A stretch of DNA of 29,565 bases from Scatosoma sp964504025 (lineage in GTDB: Bacteria > Bacillota > Clostridia > Christensenellales > Borkfalkiaceae), in the NCBI GenBank assembly GCA_964504025.1, contig CAZDCO010000013.1, positions 1-29,565 of the forward strand, written 5' to 3'. Shown piece by piece: positions 1-7,944 of this stretch (position 1 is the first letter of the stretch; every line of letters begins with the position of its first letter). Position numbers and translations under genes: made by a program. A model generated the notes under the pieces. The model was not told where the DNA came from, searched no databases, and saw nothing but the letters and a program-made list of their open reading frames with translations.

Positions 1-6
1 GTGTTA

Positions 7-12
7 TATAAT
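7..12 (+). promoter_or_regulatory. possible -10 box upstream of the lipid kinase gene
   Basis: A perfect TATAAT lies at 7-12, about 50 bases before the ATG at 62. Any -35 element would fall outside the window, so only half of a promoter can be seen. The spacing would give a leader of about 43 bases. The match could be chance in an AT-rich stretch. Confidence 0.3.
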
Positions 13-61
13 AGAAAAGGAAAATTTTTCATAAAAACGAAAGAACAGGGAAATACCGAAG

Positions 62-934
62 ATGAAAACCTATCATATTATCTCTAACCCCGTGGCAGGG
101 CATCACGACAAAGGAAAGCGCGCGTTGGAACGGGTGGAGAGTATTTTTACGAAAGCAGGCGAGAAATTCGTAACGCATATCTCCAAAGCAAAGCAGGACG
201 TGATCCGTATCGCGAGAGCGTTGTCGGAGAGCGGCGCGGAGGATATCGTCGTCATCGGCGGCGACGGTACGCTGCACGAAGTGTTGAACGGCGTAGTCGA
301 TCCGACGGCGTGTCGGTTGGGGTTAATCCCTGCGGGCACGGGGAACGATTTTGCCGAGCACGCGCATATTCCTACCGACGTGGATAAGGCGATGGATATA
401 ATTTTATGCGGTGAGGCGAAGGAAACGGACTATTTAGAGGTCGGCGGCGTGCGGTGTATGAACGTGGCGGGTTTGGGTATAGACGTGGACGTTTTGGAAC
501 GGTGCAGCCGAGGAAAGTTGAAGGGGAAGATCAAATATTTGGTCAGCCTCGTGCAGAGTTTGTTCTCGTTCAAGGGCTGTAAAATGGAAATCGAGTGCGA
601 CGGCGTAACGCAAACGCGCGAAACGCTGTTGGCGACGGCGTGTAACGGATCGCAGTTCGGCGGCGGTATTCGCGTATGCCCGAACGCGGACGAAGCGGAC
701 GGCAAGATCGAGGCGGTGTTCGTGGATAATATCGGCGGTGTTTGGAAGATCGTTAAGGCGTTTATGCAGTTGATGAAAGGGAAGATATTAGAATATCCCT
801 TGACGACGCACGTCTATTGCGATCGGTTGCGCTATACGCCCGAGCAGCCGTGCACGGTACAGCTGGACGGCGAGTTGTATACGGGTTTGCCGTTCGATGT
901 AACGGTGCGCCGCGGTTTGCAGTTTTACCGATAA
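62..934 (+). CDS. dagK: diacylglycerol/lipid kinase, DagK/YegS family
   Basis: A 290-residue protein of the DAGK-catalytic (YegS/DgkB) family, which uses ATP to phosphorylate lipids such as diacylglycerol at the membrane and returns it to phosphatidate for phospholipid synthesis. Visible family motifs are the nucleotide-binding GGDGT at residues 66-70 followed by LHEVLNG, and the second loop GLIPAGTGNDFA at 87-98. Length is typical for the family. The exact substrate cannot be read from the sequence. The ATG at 62 gives the expected N-terminus (KTYHIISNPVAG); an AGGG about 11 bases upstream is a weak ribosome binding site. The SpoIIE-type phosphatase gene starts 10 bases after its stop, so the two are probably cotranscribed. 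PlsX and DegV encoded nearby also act in phospholipid metabolism. Confidence 0.88.
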   Translation: MKTYHIISNPVAGHHDKGKRALERVESIFTKAGEKFVTHISKAKQDVIRIARALSESGAEDIVVIGGDGTLHEVLNGVVDPTACRLGLIPAGTGNDFAEHAHIPTDVDKAMDIILCGEAKETDYLEVGGVRCMNVAGLGIDVDVLERCSRGKLKGKIKYLVSLVQSLFSFKGCKMEIECDGVTQTRETLLATACNGSQFGGGIRVCPNADEADGKIEAVFVDNIGGVWKIVKAFMQLMKGKILEYPLTTHVYCDRLRYTPEQPCTVQLDGELYTGLPFDVTVRRGLQFYR

Positions 935-944
935 GGAAAGAGTT

Positions 945-2030
945 ATGGTATTGAATGGTTTTGAAAGGGTATTAAACGCTATTCCGCAAGGAATATTCGT
1001 ATTCGACGACAAGCTGCGCGTGAAGTTCACGAACGCGGCGTTTCGGCGTTCCTTTTCAGACGGCGCGAAAAAGCGCGGCACGTTGGCGCAGGCGTTGGCG
1101 TGTAAAGAATCGTCCGTTTGCGGCGAGGGCAAGGGTTGCGAATATTGCGCCTTTTGGCGCGTAATGCGCGCCGCGGTGCGCGAGCGTTGCGAAAAGACGG
1201 AAACGTTGCGCACTTCCGTGCGTCACTCGGGACAGGCTGCACAACTTTCGGTGCGTATCCGTATCTATCCTGCGGACGAGAAGGGCAAGCTGTTCGTGGG
1301 CGTTACGGACGGTACGTATCAGGCGGAAATGGAACGGGAGTTGTTGTCCGCGCAACGGGTGCAACAACGCTTGCTGCCTGCCGGGAAGAGTATGGGCGGC
1401 GTTCCGTACGCGTATACCTATATTCCCTGTTTGGGCGTGGGCGGCGATTTGCCTGACGTATACGAATACGACGGGCAAACGTACGGCGTGCTGGCGGACG
1501 TGTCGGGTAAGGGCGTTTCCGCAGGTATGCTTTCGGCGTTCGTGAAAGCGGCGTTCGACCGTCAGGAACGGGACTTGGGACGGGCGTTGCAAAAACTGAG
1601 TGGCAAGTTCGGCGAATTGCAACAGGACGAGCGTTCGTATATTACCGTGGCGGCGGTGCGAATCGATACCGAAAAGCAAACGATCGGTTACGCGGCGGCA
1701 GGACACAACGCGCCGATCTTACTCAAACACGGACAGGGTATCCACGAAATTGAAAGCCCTGCGCCGCCGATCTCCAACTGGATCGACAATTTTGCGTACG
1801 CGGAAAAGAGTATGCCGTACGCGCACGGGGACTTGCTCGTGCTGTTGACGGACGGCGTAACCGAGTGTATGAACGCCAAAGGGGAGTTGTTCGGCGTGGA
1901 GCGCGCGGAAAGTGTATTGCTGCAAAGCCGTAGCGCGGAAGATTTCATCGGGAAGTTGAAGGCGGCGTTGACGGTATTCGGCGGCGGAACGTTCTCCGAC
2001 GACGTAACGGCGATTGCGTTCGCGTTGTAA
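945..2030 (+). CDS. PAS-SpoIIE (PP2C-type) serine phosphatase with a four-cysteine motif
   Basis: A 361-residue two-domain regulator. Residues 1-125 look like a PAS sensor domain (start GFERVLNAIPQGIFVFDDKLRV). A coiled linker with the family signature AQRVQQRLLP (136-145) follows, then a SpoIIE/RsbU-type PPM phosphatase domain (150-361). Metal-site aspartates are recognisable: GGDLPD (D168), ADVSGKG (D185), LTDG (D303) and SDDVTAI (D352/D353). Such proteins dephosphorylate anti-anti-sigma factors, but no partner is encoded here. The PAS domain carries cysteines at 53, 59, 65 and 68, a pattern seen in some sensory PAS proteins and suggestive of a bound metal or Fe-S cluster (inference). AAGGAAAG at 934-941 is the ribosome binding site. 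It is not SpoIIE itself, because the membrane segments are missing. Confidence 0.85.
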   Translation: MVLNGFERVLNAIPQGIFVFDDKLRVKFTNAAFRRSFSDGAKKRGTLAQALACKESSVCGEGKGCEYCAFWRVMRAAVRERCEKTETLRTSVRHSGQAAQLSVRIRIYPADEKGKLFVGVTDGTYQAEMERELLSAQRVQQRLLPAGKSMGGVPYAYTYIPCLGVGGDLPDVYEYDGQTYGVLADVSGKGVSAGMLSAFVKAAFDRQERDLGRALQKLSGKFGELQQDERSYITVAAVRIDTEKQTIGYAAAGHNAPILLKHGQGIHEIESPAPPISNWIDNFAYAEKSMPYAHGDLLVLLTDGVTECMNAKGELFGVERAESVLLQSRSAEDFIGKLKAALTVFGGGTFSDDVTAIAFAL

Positions 2031-2097
2031 CGCGGACGACTTGCGTAGAGTTTTGGCAAAGATAAAAAAATAAATCGAAAAAACGCGTGAAAAACAG

Positions 2098-2126
2098 TTG
2101 ACAAAAGCAAAAAAAAGCCGTATACT
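2098..2126 (+). promoter_or_regulatory. sigma-A promoter of tRNA-Arg
   Basis: A perfect -35 TTGACA at 2098-2103 and a -10 TATACT at 2121-2126 are separated by 17 bases. They lie about 75 bases upstream of the tRNA and point toward it. No other gene could use them, so the tRNA is an independent transcription unit with a leader of roughly 70 bases. Confidence 0.85.
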
Positions 2127-2201
2127 ATATAAGCAATTTGGCAAAACGCCTTTCGGCTTGTCGGGTATGCGGCAAACGATCGCGGCTGAAAACGTCGGTA
2201 T

Positions 2202-2278
2202 GCACTGTTAGCTCAACTGGATAGAGCGTTGGTCTACGGAACCAAAGGCTAGGAGTTCGAACCTCTTACGGTGCACCA
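2202..2278 (+). tRNA. tRNA-Arg, anticodon ACG
   Basis: The cloverleaf folds by hand. The acceptor stem is GCACTGT/ACGGTGC with one G-U pair, the D-arm is GCTC/GAGC, and the anticodon stem TTGGT/ACCAA encloses the loop CTACGGA, giving anticodon ACG. The T-arm carries TTCGAAC, and A73 is followed by an encoded CCA. Total length is 77 bases. ACG (A34 deaminated to inosine by TadA) reads CGU, CGC and CGA, and CGT/CGC codons are frequent in the surrounding genes. The gene has its own promoter and terminator. Confidence 0.96.
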
Positions 2279-2279
2279 A

Positions 2280-2320
2280 AATAGAACGGATAATCGAATG
2301 ATTATCCGTTCTATTTTTTT
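2280..2320 (+). terminator. intrinsic terminator of tRNA-Arg
   Basis: A perfect 15 bp inverted repeat (2280-2294 with 2301-2315) closes a six-base loop, and the T run continues to 2320. It begins two bases after the tRNA CCA end. Confidence 0.93.
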
Positions 2321-2552
2321 GTATGCTATTTCAAAAATTCGTAGGCGAATAGAGTGGGGACGCTCCTTTTTTTCGTTGCGTGAGGGCGGTTCTATGGTTG
2401 CTCTTCGTTGACGAGCGTAACGATTGGTGATAGCGTAACGAGTATGAGGCGCTTTTCTTTGTTTCCTTAAAGAATAATATTGCGCGTTTTCCTTTTACGT
2501 CGAAGAAAATCGCCGTGAAAAATGTTTTTTCTCATTTTCTCTATCAAAAGTC
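2321..2552. other. non-coding gap between the tRNA and the GNAT gene
   Basis: No open frame with a ribosome binding site or recognisable protein is seen here. The only structure found is a direct repeat of AGCGTAACGA at 2414-2423 and 2432-2441 (period 18), plus several T-rich stretches. It may be degenerate sequence; nothing in it is assignable. Confidence 0.5.
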
Positions 2553-2581
2553 TTGACTTTGTCATATAAAAGTATTACAAT
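2553..2581 (+). promoter_or_regulatory. sigma-A promoter of the GNAT-degV-plsX group
   Basis: The -35 is TTGACT at 2553-2558 and the -10 is TACAAT at 2576-2581, with a 17-base spacer. It is placed about 75 bases before the ATG at 2657, and the short gaps downstream suggest that it drives the GNAT, degV and plsX genes. Confidence 0.75.
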
Positions 2582-2656
2582 AAAGGACGGCAATCGACAA
2601 AATTCGACGACGGGCGAGCGTTGCGGTTGCGAAAGAAGAAAAAGGAAAAATCTTGT

Positions 2657-3787
2657 ATGATCAACGTTAGAGAAGTGGCAGGAAAAAAGGACGTCAAGGC
2701 GTTCGTCGAGCTGCCTTTGCGGCTGTATAAGGGCAATCCCTATTTCGTTCCGCCGTTATACGGTGAGGAAAAGGCACTCTTCAAAAAGGATACGATATAC
2801 GCCGAGCAGGCAGAGTCGGTCTTTTTCTTGGCGGAGAAGGACGGGAAAACGGTAGGACGTATCCAAGGCATTTTGCAACGGGTGAGTAACGAAAAGTGGA
2901 ATCAACGCCGCGTACGGTTTACTCGGTTCGACTGTATCGACGATCAAGAGGTGGCGAACGCGCTGTTTGCCGCCGTGGAAAACTGGGCAAAGGCGCGCGG
3001 CATGACGGAAGTCGTCGGACCGCTCGGCTATTCCGATTTGGATCGCGAGGGCTTACTCGTCGAAGGGTTCGAGGAAATTTCCACCTTCGAGGAGCAATAT
3101 AACTATCCCTACTACGCGACGTTGTTGGAAAATTACGGCTATCGCAAGGAAGCGGACTGGGTAGAGTACAAGCTGTACGCGCCCAAGGAGGTTGACGAGC
3201 GGCTTGGCAGGGTGTCGGCGCGGATGCTGGAAAAATACGGCTTACGGTTATGTATGGCGAAGAACGCGAGAGAGTTCGTCAAAGATTGGGGACACGAATT
3301 TTTCGATGTATTGGACGTAACGTACGAGGCGATTTATCAATCGGTACCGTTTACGGAGAAGATGAAGCAAAACCTGATCGACAATTTTAAGCTGATTTTG
3401 AACGTGAAATACGCCACCGTCATCTTGGATAAGAACGACAAGATCGTCGGCTTCGGCATTGCCTTCCCGTCGATCGGGAAAGCGGTGCAAAAGAGCGGCG
3501 GCAGGTTGACGCCTGCAACGATCGTGCGCGTTTTGAAGAGTATTCGTTCGCCGAAAGTGATCGATCTTGCCCTGATCGGCGTCGTGCCGGAATATCGTAA
3601 GAAAGCGATTGCGACGGCGATTATCCACGAGATGATCGGAATGTTGACGGACGGCGGCGTCGAGTACGCCGAAACCAACCTGAATTTGGAAACGAACGCG
3701 AACATTCGCAATCAATGGAAGGCGTTTGACAGCGTACAGCACAAGCGTAGAAGAAGCTACGTAAAAGACATTACGAAAAATGATTAA
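2657..3787 (+). CDS. GNAT-like N-acetyltransferase family protein of about 375 residues
   Basis: A 376-residue protein of a family usually annotated as GNAT N-acetyltransferase. Its N-terminus (residues 1-45, ending in LYKGNPYFVPPLYGEEK) is characteristic of that family. The likely acetyl-CoA-binding segment is GVVPEYRKKAIATAI at about 308-322, and the C-terminal FDSVQHKRRRSYVKDI is also family-like. Substrate is unknown. A TTG at 2621 would extend the frame by a lysine-rich stretch, but the ATG at 2657 is preferred: it has AAAGGAA about 8-10 bases upstream and matches the family start. degV follows after 11 bases, its ribosome binding site overlapping this gene's stop, so cotranscription is very likely. 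Confidence 0.7.
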   Translation: MINVREVAGKKDVKAFVELPLRLYKGNPYFVPPLYGEEKALFKKDTIYAEQAESVFFLAEKDGKTVGRIQGILQRVSNEKWNQRRVRFTRFDCIDDQEVANALFAAVENWAKARGMTEVVGPLGYSDLDREGLLVEGFEEISTFEEQYNYPYYATLLENYGYRKEADWVEYKLYAPKEVDERLGRVSARMLEKYGLRLCMAKNAREFVKDWGHEFFDVLDVTYEAIYQSVPFTEKMKQNLIDNFKLILNVKYATVILDKNDKIVGFGIAFPSIGKAVQKSGGRLTPATIVRVLKSIRSPKVIDLALIGVVPEYRKKAIATAIIHEMIGMLTDGGVEYAETNLNLETNANIRNQWKAFDSVQHKRRRSYVKDITKND

Positions 3788-3798
3788 GGAGAAAAATC

Positions 3799-4689
3799 AT
3801 GAAGAAATTTGTCATCGTCAGCGATTCTTCTTGCGAATTGACTGCGGAAGAGAGAAAAAAATACGATATCGAATACTTGCCCATGTACGTTACCTACAAT
3901 AACGAATCGGTCTACGCCGATTTAGATTGGAGCGAGCTTCCTGCGAAGGAATTTTACGATATTATGCGCGGCGGCACGCGTATTTTTACGTCGCAAGTAA
4001 CGGCGATCGATTATCAAGAGCGGTTTGAAAGCTACGTAAAGGCAGGGTACGACGTGTTGTCGATTTCCTGTTCGTCAGGCTTGTCCGCGTCCATCCAGGC
4101 GAGCCGCGTTGCGCGCGAAGAGGTGTTGAAGCAATATCCCGACGCGAAGATTTTTTGCGTTGATTCGTTGATTTGCAGCGGCGGTCTGGTGATGCTGTGT
4201 ATCCGCGCGAGCAAGTTGCGCGCCGAGGGCAAGACGATCGAGGAAACGGCGGCGGCGATCGAAGAGTTGAAGTGGAATATCAACCAAGTCGGCACGGTGG
4301 ACGATTTGAAGTTCTTAAAGGCGGCAGGGCGTATTTCCGCGAGTAAGGCGTTGTTCGGCACGTTGTTGAACGTGAAACCGATTATCGTATCCAACCAACA
4401 AGGGGAGAACGTATCGGTGGAAAAGGCGAAGGGCAGAATGAACTCCTTCCGTCGCTTGGCGGAGTTGATTGCCGAGTGGTACACGGGCAAAACGGTTACT
4501 GACGTATACCTTGCCCACGCGGACTGTCTTGCGGACGCGGAAAAAGTCAAGGCACGTCTTGCGGAAAAGTTGCCGAACGTCAACGTGCACGTATCGATCT
4601 TGAATCCCGTCGTGGGCGCGTCCTGCGGTCCGAACACGCTGATCGTGTATTGCGAAGGCCCGAGAAAACCGGACACGACGGACGCGTAA
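3799..4689 (+). CDS. degV: DegV family fatty-acid-binding protein
   Basis: A 296-residue DegV/FakB-type protein. Members bind a single fatty acid; FakB proteins present it to the kinase FakA, which makes acyl-phosphate, the substrate PlsX exchanges with acyl-ACP. Family hallmarks are the start KKFVIVSDSSCELT, the TSQVT segment near residue 66 and the SCSSGLSASIQASR segment near 91-104. Length is typical. TAAGGAG at 3785-3791 is a strong ribosome binding site. The next gene is plsX, 19 bases on, which fits a role in acyl-phosphate metabolism. FakA is not in the window, so this function is inferred from the neighbour. Confidence 0.88.
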   Translation: MKKFVIVSDSSCELTAEERKKYDIEYLPMYVTYNNESVYADLDWSELPAKEFYDIMRGGTRIFTSQVTAIDYQERFESYVKAGYDVLSISCSSGLSASIQASRVAREEVLKQYPDAKIFCVDSLICSGGLVMLCIRASKLRAEGKTIEETAAAIEELKWNINQVGTVDDLKFLKAAGRISASKALFGTLLNVKPIIVSNQQGENVSVEKAKGRMNSFRRLAELIAEWYTGKTVTDVYLAHADCLADAEKVKARLAEKLPNVNVHVSILNPVVGASCGPNTLIVYCEGPRKPDTTDA

Positions 4690-4708
4690 CGGGTGCGAGG
4701 ATAGCGGT

Positions 4709-5698
4709 ATGGTAAAGATTATCGTAGATACCGTCGGCGGCGATCACAGCCCCGACGTCAACGTGCAGGGCGCGTTGATGGCTTTGGAAAAATACGACGA
4801 TTTACAAATTATTTTCGTCGGCAAGGAAGAAGTGATCCGTGAAACGATTGGTGACGCTTGGAAGGACGCGCGTATGCAAATCGTAGACGCACGGGAAGAA
4901 ATCACCTGCCACGATACGCCGACGACGGCGATTCGCACGAAGAAGGAAAGCTCGTTGTGCAAGGCGTTCGACACGTTGAAATCGAACGACGACGTATGCG
5001 CTATGGTATCGAACGGCTCTACGGGCGCGATCATTGCAGGCGCGGTGATGAAACTCGGTCGGATAAAGGGGGTAAAACGCCCTGCGCTCTGCCCGATTTT
5101 GCCTACCGTTACGGGGAATATCGTAACCATTTGCGATACGGGCGCGACGGTGGAGTGCGACAGCGAAATGCTTTGTCAATTCGCTACGATGGCGAGTATG
5201 TATATGGAAAAGGCGTTCTGCGTGCAAAAGCCGCGCGTGGCGTTGTTGAACGTGGGCGTCGAGGCGGAGAAAGGGGACGCTATGCGTAAGGAAACGTATA
5301 AGGCGTTGTCCGAACGCACGGATATTAACTTCGTCGGCAATATGGAAAGCCGCGATCTACTCAGCGGCAAATACGACGTCGTCGTCAGCGACGGATTCTC
5401 AGGGAATGTCCTGTGTAAAGCGACGGAGGGCGCGTGTTTGGAAGCGGTGCGTTTGGTAGGCAAAATGCTTGCGAAAAACCGCGAGGCGGCGGCGTTACTC
5501 CAAAAAGACGTGCAAGAATTGCGCGCGTTTATGGACTATAACAACTACGGCGGCGCGGTGCTGCTCGGCGCGGCGAAAACGATCGTCAAGGCGCACGGTT
5601 CGAGCGAGGCGGTTACCATTCTACGTTCGATCGAGCAGGCGTATAATATCGAAAAGGGAAAATTGAACGAGGAAATCGAGGGACTGTTTTCCGCGTAA
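4709..5698 (+). CDS. plsX: phosphate acyltransferase PlsX
   Basis: A 329-residue PlsX, a peripheral membrane enzyme that interconverts acyl-ACP and acyl-phosphate, supplying PlsY for the first acylation of glycerol-3-phosphate. The protein begins VKIIVDTVGGDHSPDVNVQGA, where most homologues have a DxxGGDxxP-type start. Further family segments are SNGSTGAIIAGAVMKLGRIKGVKRPAL, NVGVEAEKGD and VVSDGFSGNVLCKATEG. Length is normal. Unlike the Bacillus arrangement, fabD, fabG and acpP do not follow; degV precedes it. No T-rich terminator follows its stop. Confidence 0.94.
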   Translation: MVKIIVDTVGGDHSPDVNVQGALMALEKYDDLQIIFVGKEEVIRETIGDAWKDARMQIVDAREEITCHDTPTTAIRTKKESSLCKAFDTLKSNDDVCAMVSNGSTGAIIAGAVMKLGRIKGVKRPALCPILPTVTGNIVTICDTGATVECDSEMLCQFATMASMYMEKAFCVQKPRVALLNVGVEAEKGDAMRKETYKALSERTDINFVGNMESRDLLSGKYDVVVSDGFSGNVLCKATEGACLEAVRLVGKMLAKNREAAALLQKDVQELRAFMDYNNYGGAVLLGAAKTIVKAHGSSEAVTILRSIEQAYNIEKGKLNEEIEGLFSA

Positions 5699-5717
5699 GC
5701 GAAAATATATTTCTCGT

Positions 5718-5741
5718 GTTCGCGCGGTTGCAGTCGCGAAC
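5718..5741 (+). other. short hairpin after plsX
   Basis: GTTCGCG at 5718-5724 pairs perfectly with CGCGAAC at 5735-5741 around a 10-base loop. There is no T tract, so it is not a standard terminator. It could be an mRNA 3'-end stabiliser or chance. Confidence 0.3.
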
Positions 5742-5755
5742 GAACGGCAAACGAA

Positions 5756-5812
5756 ATGAACGATCATTCGAACTTAAAAATTCTATAATTTTGCGATAAC
5801 TTCTATCCGCAG
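5756..5812 (+). other. glycosyltransferase N-terminal coding segment interrupted by TAA
   Basis: Reading from the ATG at 5756 in the frame of the downstream glycosyltransferase gives MNDHSNLKIL, then TAA at 5786-5788, then FCDNFYPQ joined directly to VDGVVKVV. The family-4 glycosyltransferase N-terminus normally reads like KIL-x-x-x-DNFYPQVDGVV, so the homology continues on both sides of the stop. A single base change from a tyrosine codon (TAT or TAC) would account for it. No good ribosome binding site precedes 5756. Confidence 0.75.
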
Positions 5813-6940
5813 GTGGACGGCGTCGTCAAAGTGGTGGATAACTCCACGCGCGTGATATGCGAACGCTGTGAAGCGAAAGTCGTCGTGCCGAAATACCGCA
5901 CGTCCGTTTTCGACGACGGAACGTTGTCGTACGAGGTATGGCGCAAGGATAGCGGCTCTATCGATTTCAACGGCGTGGAAGTGCCGTTGCCGCGCTTGAC
6001 GCCTTCGTTCACCCAGCGCGTGAAGGAGTATTCGGCGGATATTTATCATATCCATTCTCCCTTTTTCTTGGGGAAATACGCGTTGCGGCAGGCGAAGGAA
6101 AATCACGTACCCGTGATTGCGACCTTCCACAGTCAATTCAAAAAGGATATCCTGTCGCTCACGCATAGCAAAGTGTTGACCGACGTATTCTTGAAAGGGA
6201 TTGTCAACGTATTCAATCAATGTACGGAAGTTTGGGCACCGTCGAAAAGCACGGCGAGCGTATTGACGTCGTACGGCTATCAAAAGGAAATATTCGTCAT
6301 GGAAAACGGAACGGAGTTCACGTATCCGACGAATATCGCCGCTATTGAGGAACGGGCGCGCAAGGCATTCCGACTTTTCCCGTCGCATAAAAATTTGCTC
6401 TTCGTCGGGCAAATGCGCGACGTGAAAAATATTCCGCTGATTTTGCGTACGGTGAAGAAGCTTTTGCAAACGGACGACGAATACCGCTTGTATCTCGTCG
6501 GAGAGGGGTACGACCGTCCGTCGTACGAGCAGTTCGTCGTGGATAACGGTTTGGAAGAACGGGTGCGCTTTCTCGGTAAAATCACCGATAGAGAGTTGTT
6601 ATCGGGGGTATACGCGGCGTGCGATCTCTTCTTTTTCCCGTCTACCTACGACAACGCGCCGATCGTCGTGCGCGAAGCGTGCGTGATGAAAAAGCCCGTG
6701 CTGTTGCCCGTCGGGGCGATTGCCGCCGAACCGTTCGTCGACGGCGTCAACGGCTATCTCGCCGCGGAAAACGAAGGGGCGATGGCTGCGCGGATTGAAC
6801 GCGCCTTCGGCAATCGGGAGGAAATGGTGAAAATCGGTGCGCGCGCGTCGAAAGAAATTCCCATTACCTACGAAGTGATGGTCGATCGTATGTTGGATCG
6901 TTACGCGGAAGTCATTCGCCGATTCCGCGCGGAAAATTAA
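5813..6940 (+). CDS. family-4 glycosyltransferase, 5' end disrupted
   Basis: The uninterrupted frame from the GTG at 5813 encodes 375 residues of a GT-B fold, GT4-type glycosyltransferase. The N-terminal domain contains the HIHSPFFLG segment. The C-terminal sugar-nucleotide domain contains LLFVGQMRDVKNIPLIL, YLVGEG and the donor-site signature PSTYDNAPIVVREA with its glutamates. The closest functional group by eye is the glycolipid-type glucosyltransferases acting on diacylglycerol, but the acceptor is not certain. The GTG is probably not a natural start: it has no ribosome binding site and cuts off the first beta strand, whose coding sequence is present upstream but broken by an in-frame TAA. 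The gene may be a recent pseudogene, a readthrough case, or carry a sequencing error. Confidence 0.8.
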   Translation: MDGVVKVVDNSTRVICERCEAKVVVPKYRTSVFDDGTLSYEVWRKDSGSIDFNGVEVPLPRLTPSFTQRVKEYSADIYHIHSPFFLGKYALRQAKENHVPVIATFHSQFKKDILSLTHSKVLTDVFLKGIVNVFNQCTEVWAPSKSTASVLTSYGYQKEIFVMENGTEFTYPTNIAAIEERARKAFRLFPSHKNLLFVGQMRDVKNIPLILRTVKKLLQTDDEYRLYLVGEGYDRPSYEQFVVDNGLEERVRFLGKITDRELLSGVYAACDLFFFPSTYDNAPIVVREACVMKKPVLLPVGAIAAEPFVDGVNGYLAAENEGAMAARIERAFGNREEMVKIGARASKEIPITYEVMVDRMLDRYAEVIRRFRAEN

Positions 6941-6958
6941 ACGAAAGAGGTAAAAAAT

Positions 6959-7906
6959 ATGACGAAGAAAGCAAAGAAGATCGTGAAGATCAGCGTACTG
7001 TCCGTCGTGGCGTTCTTGTTGGTATGCGCGATCACGTTGTATGTCGTGGCGGTATCTATCTATAAAGGCAGCTTCGATTATCGCTGTGAAACGAGTACGG
7101 AAAATACGTTTACGATCGAGCAATTTCCGTCCATGAAACGGGAAAGACATACCTTCCGATCGAATCGCCAACAACAGTTGGTCGGCTATTTGTACGAGAG
7201 TGCGGACGAAACGCAAGCGAAAAAAGGCGTCGTCGTGTTCGCCCACGGTTTGGGTGCAGGCGGTCAGCGCGGCTATATGGATATTTTCGATAGTATGACG
7301 TCGAACGGCTATTACGTGTTCGCGTACGACGCGACGGCGAACGACGAGAGCGAGGGCGAAGTCGTCGGCGGCTTGCCGCAGGGGTATATCGATCTGGACT
7401 ACGCGTTGTCCTACGCGAAAACGTTGGACGAATTGCAGTCCCTTCCCGTGCTGTTGGCAGGGTACAGCTGGGGTGGTTTGTCGGTGGCGAACGTGTTGAA
7501 TTATCACCCCGACGTGGCGGCGGTCGCGTCGTTGGCAGGCTGGGACAAGTCGATGAATTTGATCGAGTATCGCGGCTGTCAAATGGTGGGGGATATGGCG
7601 AAATTGTTGTTGCCGTTCGGTTCGCTGTACGAGTGGTTCACCTATGGCAAGTATGCGTTCAGCACGGCGATGAAGGGTTTTGCAAACAGCGATTGTCGCG
7701 TGATGATCGTGCATAGCGAAGACGACACGACGATCCCGATCGGCTACGGCTACGACGCCTATTATAAGACCTATGGAAATGATCCGCGGTTTACCTTTAA
7801 GCGGTATACCGATCGCAATCACGGTGTGTTACAAACGTCGGAGGGCGAGTTGGATAGAGCGTTGATCGAAGAGATTGTACGCTTCTTCGACGAAAGTATC
7901 GCGTAA
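6959..7906 (+). CDS. membrane-anchored alpha/beta hydrolase
   Basis: A 315-residue protein with one N-terminal membrane segment (about residues 9-32, after a lysine-rich start) and an alpha/beta hydrolase domain probably facing outward. The oxyanion region VVVFAHGLGAGG (91-102), the nucleophile elbow GYSWGG (S170), the acid near D255/D256 and H288 in DRNHG form a plausible Ser-Asp-His triad. Relatives are annotated as serine aminopeptidase S33-like or lysophospholipase-like; the substrate is unknown. It starts 18 bases after the glycosyltransferase stop behind AAAGAGGT, so it is likely in the same transcript, and it ends at a strong terminator. Confidence 0.8.
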   Translation: MTKKAKKIVKISVLSVVAFLLVCAITLYVVAVSIYKGSFDYRCETSTENTFTIEQFPSMKRERHTFRSNRQQQLVGYLYESADETQAKKGVVVFAHGLGAGGQRGYMDIFDSMTSNGYYVFAYDATANDESEGEVVGGLPQGYIDLDYALSYAKTLDELQSLPVLLAGYSWGGLSVANVLNYHPDVAAVASLAGWDKSMNLIEYRGCQMVGDMAKLLLPFGSLYEWFTYGKYAFSTAMKGFANSDCRVMIVHSEDDTTIPIGYGYDAYYKTYGNDPRFTFKRYTDRNHGVLQTSEGELDRALIEEIVRFFDESIA

Positions 7907-7942
7907 AAAATCGCCCTCGGCAAACGCCGAGGGCGATTTTTT
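7905..7942. terminator. bidirectional terminator between convergent genes
   Basis: An 11 bp GC-rich stem (7911-7921 with 7926-7936) with a four-base loop is flanked by six A on the left and six T on the right. It can therefore terminate the hydrolase transcript and the opposing DeoR-type transcript. It overlaps the hydrolase stop codon and ends 3 bases from the regulator's stop. Confidence 0.94.
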
Positions 7943-7944
7943 CG

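Noticed and set aside
5784..5789. Perfect TATAAT in front of the glycosyltransferase
   Set aside because: No matching -35 lies 15-18 bases upstream, and it coincides with coding sequence of the broken N-terminus. It may be a by-product of the base change that created the stop.
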